Part shown: positions 21,967-30,332 of the stretch, in pieces
Layout: the number at the start of each line of letters is the position of its first letter
Numbering within the stretch: position 1 is the stretch's first letter
Assembly (NCBI RefSeq): GCF_001038205.1
Contig: NZ_JWIZ01000012.1
Location: 1 to 64,000, forward strand
Reading direction: 5' to 3'
Source: Muribacter muris
GTDB lineage: Bacteria > Pseudomonadota > Gammaproteobacteria > Enterobacterales > Pasteurellaceae
DNA length: 64,000 nucleotides
The notes under the pieces: generated by a model
Told to the model about the DNA's origin: nothing
The model's input: only the letters and a program-made list of their open reading frames with translations
Database searches by the model: none
Made by a program: the position numbers and the translations under genes

Positions 21967-22908
21967 CTATTTCAGCCAAAATTGTCCCTTGAACAGTTTG
22001 TAAAGTGTATTGAAAACCAAAAGTAAAATCATTAGGTTAGCGAAAATAAACGCCCCGATAGCCAAGCCGCCGAGCTGGGTGCCGGCATAAAATGCCACCG
22101 CACTGTTTGCCATTGACGCTAAACCGAATGAAAACGCCCATAGCCCAAGCGGGAAGCCGTTTTTCACGATCCACGGCAACATTCTGGCTAAAAAGAGTAA
22201 TTGCAAAAAGCCGTAGCCCCATAAAAATTTGGCGAAAATATCTACCTGCCCGCCATTAACGCTCAAATAGGCAGACACACCGACAAAAGCCGGTGCTAGA
22301 ATAATGCCGAGGGTCGCTTTCGCCGGATCAGCAATCGGTGCAACCCGCAAACGTTGTAATAAAATCGGCTCAAACATTATCCACGCAATCATTCCCGCCC
22401 CTAAAAACAGATAGGCAAGATCGTTATAGCCCAGCAGCGCTAACGAGCTGGCACTGGTAAAATTACTTGCCACAGACGGCAAATAAAACGGCGGTTGCAC
22501 AGACTCTTCTTTGAAAGTATCCCCCCGCCACAGCGAACCGATACGCAGGCAAGCATAGGCAAGCTGGCTAACCACCCCCAGCCAAACCAGCGTTTCACCT
22601 AGTCGGTTTATCTGCCAGTGATAGAGCAAATCGCCGACCAGCATTGTAGTAATCGGGATCAAGGCTAAAAAGGAAAAACGCACGGGGCATTGCCATTCCT
22701 CTTTCACCTGTTCAAAATAGGCGAACACTTTATAGCTAAATAAGCCGATAAACAGCAGCCATACCGCCACTGCTGCTACGCCGATAATATCGCCAACCGT
22801 CTCACCGCCTTGCCAAAAATGCCCTGCGTGAAACCACGCCAGCGCTACCGCCGATAGACCGAGGGGAATGGCAAAATAGTTTGTCGGCATTGGGAAAGTT
22901 TTCTTCAT
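21967..22908 (-). CDS. tehA: TehA-like tellurite-resistance/dicarboxylate transporter (TDT/SLAC1 family)
   Basis: A 313-residue integral membrane protein with about ten hydrophobic helices, recognisable by FPMPTNYFAIPLGLSAVALAW at the N-terminus. H. influenzae TehA (328 residues) is the bacterial structural model for SLAC1 anion channels; the natural substrate is unsettled. The odd point is position: it lies on the same strand between mukF (gap 47) and mukE (gap 51), so it is probably co-transcribed with the condensin. A clear AGGAG ribosome site precedes the ATG. tehB is not nearby. Confidence 0.85.
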   Translation of the reverse strand: MKKTFPMPTNYFAIPLGLSAVALAWFHAGHFWQGGETVGDIIGVAAVAVWLLFIGLFSYKVFAYFEQVKEEWQCPVRFSFLALIPITTMLVGDLLYHWQINRLGETLVWLGVVSQLAYACLRIGSLWRGDTFKEESVQPPFYLPSVASNFTSASSLALLGYNDLAYLFLGAGMIAWIMFEPILLQRLRVAPIADPAKATLGIILAPAFVGVSAYLSVNGGQVDIFAKFLWGYGFLQLLFLARMLPWIVKNGFPLGLWAFSFGLASMANSAVAFYAGTQLGGLAIGAFIFANLMILLLVFNTLYKLFKGQFWLK

Positions 22909-22955
22909 TGACTGCTCCTAATGATTGTCTATTTTTGAGAGTATCCGACCGCTTG

Positions 22956-24287
22956 TTAGCTGTTATATTGGTCAATCAGATTGGCTTGTACTTCCGCCCC
23001 TTGTTGATTGATTGGTTGCCACTGCGGATAAACGGCTTGACTGTCTTGGCTTGCCATACCGAGTTTTACCGCCTGATCCACAATAATCCGTGCCACATCA
23101 AAATGGCGGTAAAGCGGGTATTTTTCCAACTGCTCACGCAAAATTGCGCCTAAATCGATCGGCTTGCCTTGCTCACGGAACGGGGCAAGGTGGGCTTGCA
23201 TTATCGCCACAATTTGCTCTTGCACTTGCGACATCGATTCATACTCTAACGCATTCGGCAATTCGCCGACCGCATCGGCTTCGTTAAACTGCAATTCATC
23301 ATCACGCAGATCGACCAACGGCTCGGCTTTTGCCGTGTAAAGTTGCCACGGTTGCTCGAAATAGTCTTGGATAGATTGGCGTAGCCGTTGCCCGAATACC
23401 CGATTTTTGTCCATATCAATCGCCGTCCGAATAAATTTATGCACGTGGCGATCGTAGCCGATCCAAAGATCGATCGACTGCTGCCCCCAACTGATAATCC
23501 GATCGAGCTTATTCTGTAAATTCACCACCAACAGATCGATAAAATCTAGCTCCGCCCGCCCGATTAAACAACGCTGAATACGCAATAGCTGGGCTTGTAA
23601 TTTATCGCCAGCTGCGTTTAGGGTATCTTGCAACTCACGCAAATTGCCGGAGGTTTCATCGAGTAATTGTTGGCAGGTGGAAATCGCCTCGTGCCAATTC
23701 TGGCTCAATAACGCTGCGATCCGCTCACGGATATGTTGTTGATTTTCGTCCATAATCCGCTGCGACAAATCAATGCTGTCAAAAATTTCCGCCACAGAAT
23801 ATTTCAGCGGTGCAAACACTTGGCTACGCCAAAAACGCTCATCGCCGTCTTCTTCGGCGGAGGCGGAGGCACGCTGAATTTCATCGGCAACAATCGACAG
23901 TTGAATGGATAAACGCAGGCTGGAAAATTCCCGCTGACGCAGATAATAATCGGATACCCCAACCCCAAGCGGTGTTAAGCGGTAAATTGCCAATCCCTCG
24001 GTAAATTCGCTGCTAAAGCGGTTAAGAAAGCGCTGTTTGACCAGATCGTTAATCGCATTATTGGCACGCAGACTGAGGGTATTATCCGATTGCTGAAAGG
24101 TGTGAGAGATATGACGAAAAAGATCCTGCAAATCGCTTTCTAACAATTCGCCGTCCATTCGCTCATTGTTCATCACCGCAATCGCCAATAAAAACGCCAA
24201 GCGTTCGGTGGAAAGGGAGAGGGAAAATTCCCGATCCTTCGTCCAAGAAATCAATTCGGGAAGGGTTTGTGCCCATTCTGTTTGCAT
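22956..24287 (-). CDS. mukF: Condensin kleisin subunit MukF
   Basis: The kleisin of MukBEF, bridging the two MukB heads and dimerising through its N-terminal winged-helix region. The 443-residue product (E. coli 440) is collinear with Muk[21 protein letters not shown] at residue 10, [20 protein letters not shown], a helical middle, and the C-terminal [20 protein letters not shown]. It is the first gene of mukF-tehA-mukE-mukB. The cmoM/smtA gene that precedes mukF in E. coli is absent; rimK lies upstream instead. Confidence 0.97.
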   Translation of the reverse strand: MQTEWAQTLPELISWTKDREFSLSLSTERLAFLLAIAVMNNERMDGELLESDLQDLFRHISHTFQQSDNTLSLRANNAINDLVKQRFLNRFSSEFTEGLAIYRLTPLGVGVSDYYLRQREFSSLRLSIQLSIVADEIQRASASAEEDGDERFWRSQVFAPLKYSVAEIFDSIDLSQRIMDENQQHIRERIAALLSQNWHEAISTCQQLLDETSGNLRELQDTLNAAGDKLQAQLLRIQRCLIGRAELDFIDLLVVNLQNKLDRIISWGQQSIDLWIGYDRHVHKFIRTAIDMDKNRVFGQRLRQSIQDYFEQPWQLYTAKAEPLVDLRDDELQFNEADAVGELPNALEYESMSQVQEQIVAIMQAHLAPFREQGKPIDLGAILREQLEKYPLYRHFDVARIIVDQAVKLGMASQDSQAVYPQWQPINQQGAEVQANLIDQYNS

Positions 24288-24447
24288 AGAAACCGATTAT
24301 TTATCCGTTAAAAAATAGCGACCATTGTACCCTATGCGCACCAAAATGGGAAAGGCAAGCGGTTGGATTGGCTGATTTTTTTACGAATCCCCACGGATAG
24401 CCCAAGGTAATTTGAAACATACCCAACAATAGCGGGAAAAATACGGT

Positions 24448-25338
24448 TTAGCGGATTGTTGCAATCAGATGATCGATCATCAAACCGGCGATATCGACTT
24501 GGCTGACCCGCTCAATCATTTCCAACCCCGGACTGGCGTTCACTTCCAACACCTGCAAGCCCTGCTCGGCACGGATCAGGTCCACGCCCGCAACCGCAAG
24601 CCCTATTGCGTGTGCAGCTGCCACCGCCATCTGCTGCTCCGCTGCCGATAGTGTGATTGCCTGTGCCGAGCCGCCCTGATGAATATTTGCGCGAAACTCG
24701 CCGTCCGCACTTTGCCGTGCCATTGCCGCCACAACCCGATCGCCGATCACAAAAGCACGAATATCCTGCCCGTTCGCTTCTTGAATAAAACGTTGTTGCA
24801 ATGTGCCAATCTTCGCTGTTCTCAGCGTCTCCAGCAGACTTTTGGCACTGCTTGCCTGCTCTGCCAGCATTACCCCTGAGCCTTGCGAGCCGGACAAGGT
24901 TTTGATCACCAACGGTAACGGGAGATGGTGCAAGCTCTCCGCTGTATTATACTCTTCGCCGTAGATGAGGCTGTCCGGCACGGTAATGCCCTGTGCCGCC
25001 AGTGCCTGCAAGCTCTGCCATTTATCTCGTGCCAACCGAAAAGCCGCACTGTGATTAAGCACCGCCAAGCCCTGACGTTCAAAGTGAGCCAACACATTGC
25101 AGCCCATTTCGGTGCTAGTTGTGCCGAAGCGGGGCAACACTCCAAGATAATCCGCTAATTTTTGGGCATAACCCACCGCGTGATCTTGGTAATAGGCGTG
25201 AAACTTGCCCTGTTCTAATTTCAGCAAAAAACGGTTGGGATCGAGTATATCCAACCGATAGCCCCGTTGTTGTGCCGCCTGTTGTAAGCGTTGGCAACTG
25301 TAAAGACGAGGCTCACGGCAAAGCATCAGCAGTGTCAT
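24448..25338 (-). CDS. rimK: Ribosomal protein S6 L-glutamate ligase RimK
   Basis: An ATP-grasp enzyme that adds glutamate residues to the C-terminus of ribosomal protein S6. The 296-residue product (E. coli 300) has ATP-grasp signatures LPLVIKTLSGSQGSGVMLAE (about 140-159), RAFVIGDRVVAAMAR, and the metal site VLEVNASPGLEMIE near the C-terminus. It overlaps the nfsA stop by four bases (ATGA). The nfsA-rimK pairing is the same as in E. coli. Confidence 0.95.
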   Translation of the reverse strand: MTLLMLCREPRLYSCQRLQQAAQQRGYRLDILDPNRFLLKLEQGKFHAYYQDHAVGYAQKLADYLGVLPRFGTTSTEMGCNVLAHFERQGLAVLNHSAAFRLARDKWQSLQALAAQGITVPDSLIYGEEYNTAESLHHLPLPLVIKTLSGSQGSGVMLAEQASSAKSLLETLRTAKIGTLQQRFIQEANGQDIRAFVIGDRVVAAMARQSADGEFRANIHQGGSAQAITLSAAEQQMAVAAAHAIGLAVAGVDLIRAEQGLQVLEVNASPGLEMIERVSQVDIAGLMIDHLIATIR

Positions 25339-26054
25339 CGCTTCAGCAAACCGTGTTTTTGGAAGAACGGTAAAATTTGTGGACGCACCGGCTCATTCAA
25401 GGTTTTTTTGAGGGTATCCTGCCAGCTAAATTCAATGCCCGAACGCTTTTGGTAGTAAGCGGTCAGTTGTTGGTCGTAATCTGCAAAGGCTTGTGCGTCC
25501 CATTCGGGATAGCGGTTTTCATAGCACATCAGCGACTGTGGCAAACGAGGTTTGAGCGGCGGATCTTGGTCGGGGTAGCCCAAGCATAATCCGACCAACG
25601 GCACACAATATTCGGGCAAGCCGACTAATTCCGCCACCTGTTCGATTTGATTTCGTAATGCGCCTATATAAACCCCGCCTAAGCCAAGGGATTCCGCCGC
25701 AATCAGCACATTTTGCGCCATAATGCCGGTATCAACCGCACCGATCAGGCTGACTTCCGTCCAATCTAATTGGGATTCTGGATTGAGCCGTTTGTGTTTT
25801 TGAAAATCAATGCAAAAAAGTAAAAACTCCGCACATTCTGCCACATAACGCATACCGGAGGCATCACGGATACCTTCCCGCAGGGCTTTATCAGTGATGC
25901 GGATAATCGACACACATTGTAGATGATTGGAAGTTGAGGCTTGTCTGCCCGCATCAATTAACGCGGAAAAAATCTCGTCCGAAATCGGCTGTGAGGTAAA
26001 TTTACGGATCGAACGGTGGGATAAAATAGTATCTAACGCCGGTTTGCTGTGCAT
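25335..26054 (-). CDS. nfsA: Oxygen-insensitive NADPH nitroreductase NfsA
   Basis: An FMN-dependent flavoprotein that reduces nitroaromatics and quinones by two-electron transfer. The 239-residue product (E. coli 240) shows LSHRSIRKFTSQPIS near residue 12, DAGRQASTSNHLQ, and LGLGGVYIGALRN. The ATG at 26054 has a GGAAG ribosome site five bases upstream and gives the family length; the frame remains open to 26174, but the extra 40 residues are not part of the family and would overlap mtgA. Confidence 0.93.
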   Translation of the reverse strand: MHSKPALDTILSHRSIRKFTSQPISDEIFSALIDAGRQASTSNHLQCVSIIRITDKALREGIRDASGMRYVAECAEFLLFCIDFQKHKRLNPESQLDWTEVSLIGAVDTGIMAQNVLIAAESLGLGGVYIGALRNQIEQVAELVGLPEYCVPLVGLCLGYPDQDPPLKPRLPQSLMCYENRYPEWDAQAFADYDQQLTAYYQKRSGIEFSWQDTLKKTLNEPVRPQILPFFQKHGLLKR

Positions 26055-26116
26055 TTGGGCTTCCTTCTCTTGAAAAAATGCCCTCATCTTACGCTTTCCG
26101 CCCGATAGGCTCAAGC

Positions 26117-26896
26117 CTATAATTTTTCTAAATAGTGCTGACCGCCTAAATTTTGGATTTGATGGATAATCCATTGTTGCCGTTTACGCATCATCAGCCC
26201 CGGTTTATTGACTTTATAGATCATCGGATTAGGTAACGATGCAGCTAATAAGGCAGATTCGGACAGGGTCAAATGCCGTGCGGATTTGTTAAAATAATGG
26301 CGGGCGGCGGCTTCCACCCCAAAAATGCCGTCGCCAAATTCGGCGATATTGAGATAGACCTCCAACACCCGCTGTTTATCCCACACGCTTTCAATTAAAA
26401 AGGTGAGCGGCACTTCTGCCCCTTTACGCACCCAACTTGCGCCGTGCCATAAATAAAGGTTTTTTACCGTCTGTTGTGAAATGGTTGATGCGCCAATGGC
26501 TTTTTTCTGGCTCTGCTTGGCGTTACGTTTGATCGCCCACTGTATCGCACTAAAATCAATGCCGAAATGACTGTCAAATTTCTGATCTTCGCCGGCAATC
26601 ACTGCCATTTGCATTTGCCACGCAATGCGGTCAAGGCTGACCCATTTATACTGAATGCGATAATCGTCTTGCTGAATCAGATGTTCGATTTTCTTTTGTA
26701 CCATATACGCCGAAAACGGCACGGGGACAACGGAAAAAATGAGGGTTAAACTGAGATAAAATCCCGCTATCGCCAAGCCGAGCCTGCTCACGCCGAACCA
26801 AAGCCACCCTTTTAGCGAGCGAAATTTAGTCGGGATAAAAAAGCTCATCAGCTTTTTGCAAAGGGAGCGGCTTTGTTTTTTTCTACGCTTTGCCAT
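26117..26896 (-). CDS. mtgA: Monofunctional peptidoglycan glycosyltransferase MtgA
   Basis: Polymerises lipid II into glycan strands at the periplasmic face of the inner membrane. The 259-residue product has a basic N-terminus, one membrane anchor at about 31-58, and a GT51 domain with the catalytic AGEDQKFDSHFGID, the GASTISQQTVKNLYLW motif and RKGAEVPLTFLIE. Length is as usual (E. coli 242). It begins within the 3' end of trpR (14-base overlap), the same pairing as in H. influenzae. Confidence 0.95.
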   Translation of the reverse strand: MAKRRKKQSRSLCKKLMSFFIPTKFRSLKGWLWFGVSRLGLAIAGFYLSLTLIFSVVPVPFSAYMVQKKIEHLIQQDDYRIQYKWVSLDRIAWQMQMAVIAGEDQKFDSHFGIDFSAIQWAIKRNAKQSQKKAIGASTISQQTVKNLYLWHGASWVRKGAEVPLTFLIESVWDKQRVLEVYLNIAEFGDGIFGVEAAARHYFNKSARHLTLSESALLAASLPNPMIYKVNKPGLMMRKRQQWIIHQIQNLGGQHYLEKL

Positions 26897-27191
26897 TGAG
26901 TTTATCGTTTACCCAGTTGAGCATCGCCGGATCAGTGGTTTTAAGCATATTCGAGCCGCGGGTGATGGTGGCGGCACTGGTGTTGAGTTGTTGCTGAATT
27001 TCACGCTGAGGGGCTTGGTTTTCCAATAATGCCCGCACAATTTGCACCCGTAGCCCAAGGGCGTTGCGTTCGTCTGCGGTGAGCAGCATTGCCAGCAACT
27101 CTTCCAGTTTATTTTCCTGCACCGCTTGAGTTAAGAGTGCGACAAACTGCTGCCACTCTTGCGGATCGCGTTGATGATAGGGAGATTTCAT
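26883..27191 (-). CDS. trpR: Trp operon repressor
   Basis: A tryptophan-activated dimeric repressor of trp operons, aroH-type genes and itself in enterobacteria. The 102-residue product begins MKSPYHQRDPQEWQQFVALL and has the helix-turn-helix segment REIQQQLNTSAATITRGSNM near residue 70, almost as in E. coli TrpR. The ATG at 27191 gives the family length; the frame extends to 27338 but that part overlaps lolA and contains an uptake sequence. It overlaps mtgA downstream. Confidence 0.94.
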   Translation of the reverse strand: MKSPYHQRDPQEWQQFVALLTQAVQENKLEELLAMLLTADERNALGLRVQIVRALLENQAPQREIQQQLNTSAATITRGSNMLKTTDPAMLNWVNDKLNGKA

Positions 27192-27205
27192 AAAGTCAGC
27201 CTCAA

Positions 27206-27253
27206 CACAAGCGGTCGGTTTTCGCAAAAAATCGGCAAAAATCGACCGCTTGC
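27206..27253 (-). terminator. Inverted pair of uptake sequences after lolA, probable terminator
   Basis: CAAGCGGTCG at the low-coordinate end and CGACCGCTTG at the other form a 10-bp stem around a T-rich loop. It lies directly after the lolA stop on the minus strand and ahead of trpR, where a stop would be expected. Inverted uptake sequences serving as terminators are known in Pasteurellaceae. Confidence 0.6.
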
Positions 27254-27258
27254 AAGGA

Positions 27259-27897
27259 TTATTTTTTCGCCTTTTTATTGCGTTGATCGTCCAACTCTGC
27301 GCCCTTCGGCACGCTGAATTTGAACAAGTCAGCGGCAACGTTTGCCGTGCTGATGTTTCTCAATACATAGAGATTGCTTTGTCCGTCCCGCTCAATCGTA
27401 CTAAAGCCTTTGAGTAAACCGTTCGCATCAATGCGTACGTCAAATTGTTTGATTGCACTCTTTTTCGACTTCGGTTTAAGCACAAAATTATCCATATTTT
27501 GCGTTACATCATATTGATCCCAATGGTTTTTGTCATTGCTGGTCAATAGCACGAACGGGGTGTTACTCACTGCATCTTTCACCCAGTTAGCCGTTACCTG
27601 TGAAACGAAAGGATCGTAAAACCACAGGGTTTGTCCGTCAGACACAATCAAGTTCTCTTGCGGGCTTTTCGTGTCCATTCGGAACAAATTCGGGCGTTTA
27701 ACGTAAAATTTCCCTTTGCCTTTTTGGATTTCTTTGCCTTTGCTGGAACGGACGGTTTGGTCAAAATCCGCGCTGTATTGGGTTGCCTGCTCTAAACGTT
27801 TTTGCAATTCCGCCACGGAGGCACTGTCTGCCAAGCTGAACGCCGAAAGCGAGAAAAGCGCTAATCCCACTAATGATGTTTTCATCATTTTTTTCAT
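27259..27897 (-). CDS. lolA: Outer-membrane lipoprotein carrier protein LolA
   Basis: A periplasmic chaperone that carries lipoproteins from LolCDE to LolB. The 212-residue product has a cleavable signal peptide (about residues 1-23, ending FSLA/DS), then [19 protein letters not shown] and [16 protein letters not shown], which are typical of LolA; E. coli LolA is 203 residues. It ends in a basic tail. It is followed by a paired-uptake-sequence hairpin and preceded, 63 bases up, by a tiny lipoprotein gene on the same strand. Confidence 0.95.
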   Translation of the reverse strand: MKKMMKTSLVGLALFSLSAFSLADSASVAELQKRLEQATQYSADFDQTVRSSKGKEIQKGKGKFYVKRPNLFRMDTKSPQENLIVSDGQTLWFYDPFVSQVTANWVKDAVSNTPFVLLTSNDKNHWDQYDVTQNMDNFVLKPKSKKSAIKQFDVRIDANGLLKGFSTIERDGQSNLYVLRNISTANVAADLFKFSVPKGAELDDQRNKKAKK

Positions 27898-27960
27898 TTA
27901 CAATCCTTTTTATGTTGATTAAGGTAGCCGTTGGACACTTCTCACGGAAAAGGTTCAATA

Positions 27961-28092
27961 TTAAAAACGGATACCCGTGCCTAATCCTAGTCCGATCCCC
28001 ACACCGTTTGAACCGCCACCGGCACTCACGCCGCCGTTTAAGCTGCAACCGGCTAACCATAAAATAGTTGCACAAAACAAGATTTTTTTCAT
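27961..28092 (-). CDS. Small glycine-rich lipoprotein, function unknown
   Basis: A 43-residue open frame starting ATG at 28092 with a weak GGAA ribosome site. It has a signal peptide MKKILFCATILWLAGC with a good lipobox (LAGC, Cys at residue 16). The mature part is only 28 residues and strongly glycine-rich (NGGVSAGGGSNGVGIGLGLG, then TGIRF). The clear lipobox makes it convincing despite its size, but I recognise no named family. Its closeness to lolA, which carries lipoproteins, may be chance. Small glycine-rich lipoproteins annotated only as hypothetical occur in other Gammaproteobacteria. Confidence 0.7.
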   Translation of the reverse strand: MKKILFCATILWLAGCSLNGGVSAGGGSNGVGIGLGLGTGIRF

Positions 28093-28184
28093 TTTATTCC
28101 GCCTAACCGAAAACTATTCTAAAATATCGGGTCTAAAAGAAATCCTATTTTACCTGATTTAACCTTACAGAAAAGTCATTGTTT

Positions 28185-28751
28185 ATGAAAATTTTCCGTC
28201 TATGTTTACTGATATGCGCCTTTTTCCCTCTTTTGAGCCAAGCCGCACCCTTTACGATCAGCGAAGAGCAGATTAATGACTACTTAGCCACCAAATTACA
28301 CGAAAAAGTGCCGTTGCAGAATCGTGTCGGCATTCCGGCACTGTTTCAACTCGACTACAAACTGCATAACCTTGCCACGAAAATCGGGCAAACTGACGAA
28401 AAACGCGTGGAAATAACCGGCGTGGTGGAGGGGATCTTGCAAGCAAAGGGAAAATCCTACAATGCCGAAATCCAGTTAACAATGGATACTATTCCCTATT
28501 ATGATGCGGAAAAAGGTGCACTCTTTCTCAAAGAGGTACGTTTAATCCGTTGGCAAGCCCGTCCGGAAAAATATCAGAAGGAATTACAACTGTTTTTGCC
28601 GTTATTAAGCGATGGGGTGAGCAGGTTGCTGAATCAGCACCCAGTCTATGTTTTGGACGACACCAAAACAACAGAGGCAATGGTGAAACGATTTGGCAAA
28701 GCCATTGTGGTCGAAAAAGGGCAGTTACGCCTTGAAACTGCGATTTTTTAA
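28185..28751 (+). CDS. DUF1439 family (YceB-like) periplasmic protein
   Basis: A 188-residue secreted protein homologous to E. coli YceB: FTISEEQINDYLATKL, then a TKIGQTDEKRVEITG block, then GALFLKEVRL and LLNQHPVYVLDDTKTTEAMV near the C-terminus. E. coli YceB is a lipoprotein, but here the signal peptide (MKIFRLCLLICAFFPLLSQA/AP) lacks a lipobox cysteine at the cleavage point, so this form is probably soluble in the periplasm. The ATG at 28185 is preferred to a TTG at 28179. Function unknown; possible lipid- or hydrophobic-ligand-binding fold. Confidence 0.8.
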   Translation: MKIFRLCLLICAFFPLLSQAAPFTISEEQINDYLATKLHEKVPLQNRVGIPALFQLDYKLHNLATKIGQTDEKRVEITGVVEGILQAKGKSYNAEIQLTMDTIPYYDAEKGALFLKEVRLIRWQARPEKYQKELQLFLPLLSDGVSRLLNQHPVYVLDDTKTTEAMVKRFGKAIVVEKGQLRLETAIF

Positions 28752-28863
28752 TCAAAGTTGTAAAAAATTTTGTGATCAATGTCGAATTTTTAACGTTTCC
28801 CTGTTGAGCGTTTTACATTTTTTAATATATTTACAGTGAATGATTTAACTGTGGAGAAACATT

Positions 28864-29073
28864 ATGGAAATCGGCATCGTAAAATGGTTTAACAACGCCA
28901 AAGGATTCGGGTTTATCACCTCGGAGGCTTATGAGGGAGATATTTTCGCCCATTTTTCTGTGATTGAAGGGGAAGGCTACCGTTCATTAAAAATGGGGCA
29001 AAAAGTCCAATTTGAATTAAGTAATAGCGACAAAGGCGCATCGGCAACCAAAATTATCCCGATAATTGAATAG
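28864..29073 (+). CDS. cspD: Cold-shock domain protein, CspD type
   Basis: A 69-residue single cold-shock domain that binds single-stranded nucleic acid. It has RNP1 KGFGFI (residues 14-19) and RNP2 DIFAHF (26-31). The opening MEIGIVKWFNNAKGFGFI and VIEGEGYRSLKMGQKVQFE match CspD rather than CspA; in E. coli CspD is made in stationary phase and inhibits replication. GTGGAG gives the ribosome site. A terminator (29101-29132) follows. The leader of about 100 bases is AT-rich; no CspA-like cold box could be confirmed. Confidence 0.9.
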   Translation: MEIGIVKWFNNAKGFGFITSEAYEGDIFAHFSVIEGEGYRSLKMGQKVQFELSNSDKGASATKIIPIIE

Positions 29074-29100
29074 TTGCGGACATTATACCCTTGTTTACCT

Positions 29101-29132
29101 AAACGGCTGGTCGGAACACCCGCCGTTTTTTA
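29101..29132 (+). terminator. Rho-independent terminator of cspD
   Basis: AAACGGC and GCCGTTT frame a 12- to 14-base loop and are followed by a T run (TTTTTATT). It lies 28 bases after the cspD stop. Confidence 0.75.
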
Positions 29133-29201
29133 TTGCTGCCGATTGCCCAACCCTCGCCGCCCTGTGTTAGAATGCCGCAGTTTTTTACGAAGGAATCCCT
29201 A

Positions 29202-29930
29202 ATGAACAAAATCGAACGTCTCTTTGCCAATAATCACGCTTGGGCAGTCAAAATGAAAGACGAGCAGTCTGATTTTTTTAAACAACTGGCAGAACACCAA
29301 AAACCTAACTATCTTTGGATCGGTTGCTCCGACAGCCGTGTACCTGCCGAAAAGCTGACCGGCTTAGAGCCGGGCGAGCTGTTTGTCCATCGTAACGTTG
29401 CCAATTTAGTCATTCATACGGATTTAAACTGCTTATCGGTTGTGCAATATGCCGTTGATGTGCTGGATATTGAACATATCATCATTTGCGGGCATACCAA
29501 CTGTGGCGGCATTAAAGCGGCAATCGGAATGGAAGATCACGGGCTGATCAGCAACTGGTTATTGCACATTCGGGATCTCTGGTTTAAGCATAGCCACTTA
29601 CTCGGCAAACTCTCCGCCGAACAACGTGCGGATATGCTAGGGCGGCTAAATGTGGCGGAGCAGGTCTATAACCTTGGGCGATCAACTATCGTCAAATCGG
29701 CGTGGAAACGGGGCAAAAATCTCTCCATTCACGGCTGGGTGTATGATGTCAATGACGGTTTTCTGTTCGATCAAGGGGTAATTGCCACCAGCCGAGAAAC
29801 CCTTGAAATTACCTACCGCAAAGCGATTGCCAAATTGATGGCGCAAGCAGACGAAATGGCGCTCAATAATCAAGAGGCAACTGCGGACAATCCGGAACAG
29901 GACATTATTGCCAGTGTGAAGGGGCTTTAG
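29202..29930 (+). CDS. can: Beta-class carbonic anhydrase
   Basis: Interconverts CO2 and bicarbonate, which supplies carboxylases when CO2 is low. The 242-residue product has the zinc ligands in WIGCSDSR (Cys and Asp) and CGHTNCGG (His and Cys), as in E. coli Can and the H. influenzae enzyme, which is allosterically inhibited by bicarbonate. The ATG at 29202 has an AAGGA ribosome site; an open frame begins further up at 29133 but overlaps the cspD terminator. It converges with arfA, overlapping its stop by four bases. Confidence 0.96.
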   Translation: MNKIERLFANNHAWAVKMKDEQSDFFKQLAEHQKPNYLWIGCSDSRVPAEKLTGLEPGELFVHRNVANLVIHTDLNCLSVVQYAVDVLDIEHIIICGHTNCGGIKAAIGMEDHGLISNWLLHIRDLWFKHSHLLGKLSAEQRADMLGRLNVAEQVYNLGRSTIVKSAWKRGKNLSIHGWVYDVNDGFLFDQGVIATSRETLEITYRKAIAKLMAQADEMALNNQEATADNPEQDIIASVKGL

Positions 29931-30154
29931 CCACAAAAAAGCCCATTTAAAAATAGCGTCATACTTTTAAATGGGCTTTCACCTCTTTCATAACCTTTAC
30001 GATGTTTAGCTTTTCGTTGATAGCTTCCTTTGCCTTTTCGATTTCGCTCTACCCGCTGTCTGAATAACTTATCGGTTACCAGTGCTTTGATCGCACTCTG
30101 TTGAATATCGCCCCGCTGATGCGCATAGGCATTTGATTTTGCTGATTTTTCCAT
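29927..30154 (-). CDS. arfA: Alternative ribosome-rescue factor ArfA
   Basis: Frees ribosomes stalled on messages without a stop codon by recruiting RF2, as a back-up to tmRNA. The 75-residue product shares the ArfA core with E. coli: [20 protein letters not shown] then GKGSYQRK, followed by a basic KHRKGYERG segment. The last 15 or so codons form a perfect 15-bp hairpin followed by six T (29932-29979), so transcripts should end before the stop codon and be tagged for degradation when tmRNA works. That is the known feedback design of arfA. The AAGGAAC ribosome site precedes the ATG at 30154. Confidence 0.9.
   Translation of the reverse strand: MEKSAKSNAYAHQRGDIQQSAIKALVTDKLFRQRVERNRKGKGSYQRKAKHRKGYERGESPFKSMTLFLNGLFCG
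29932..29979 (-). terminator. Terminator hairpin inside the arfA coding region
   Basis: On the minus strand AAAGCCCATTTAAAA, a 12-base loop and TTTTAAATGGGCTTT pair perfectly over 15 bp (arms 29965-29979 and 29938-29952). TTTTTT continues from the end of the stem. The stop codon of arfA (29927-29929) lies beyond the stem, so most transcripts would be non-stop. The can gene ends at 29930, so the same stem may also end that transcript. Confidence 0.85.
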
Positions 30155-30332
30155 TAAAAGTTCCTTTATCTAAATACACGCCTTTTCCACTCTGAAAGGC
30201 AGGCGGAATTTTGCCAAAAATCTTGTTGATTGTATATATCAACAGATAAAAAAACGGTATAATCTTTGTCAATTTTCCCAAACTGGGCAACACGCGGTCA
30301 GTTTTTATTGATTTTTTGCAAATGAGGTTTAT

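Noticed and set aside
30225-30243. GTTGAT-N7-ATCAAC resembling an FNR site between arfA and the methyltransferase gene
   Set aside because: The spacing does not fit FNR (TTGAT-N4-ATCAA), and it is a short AT-rich inverted repeat that could arise by chance.
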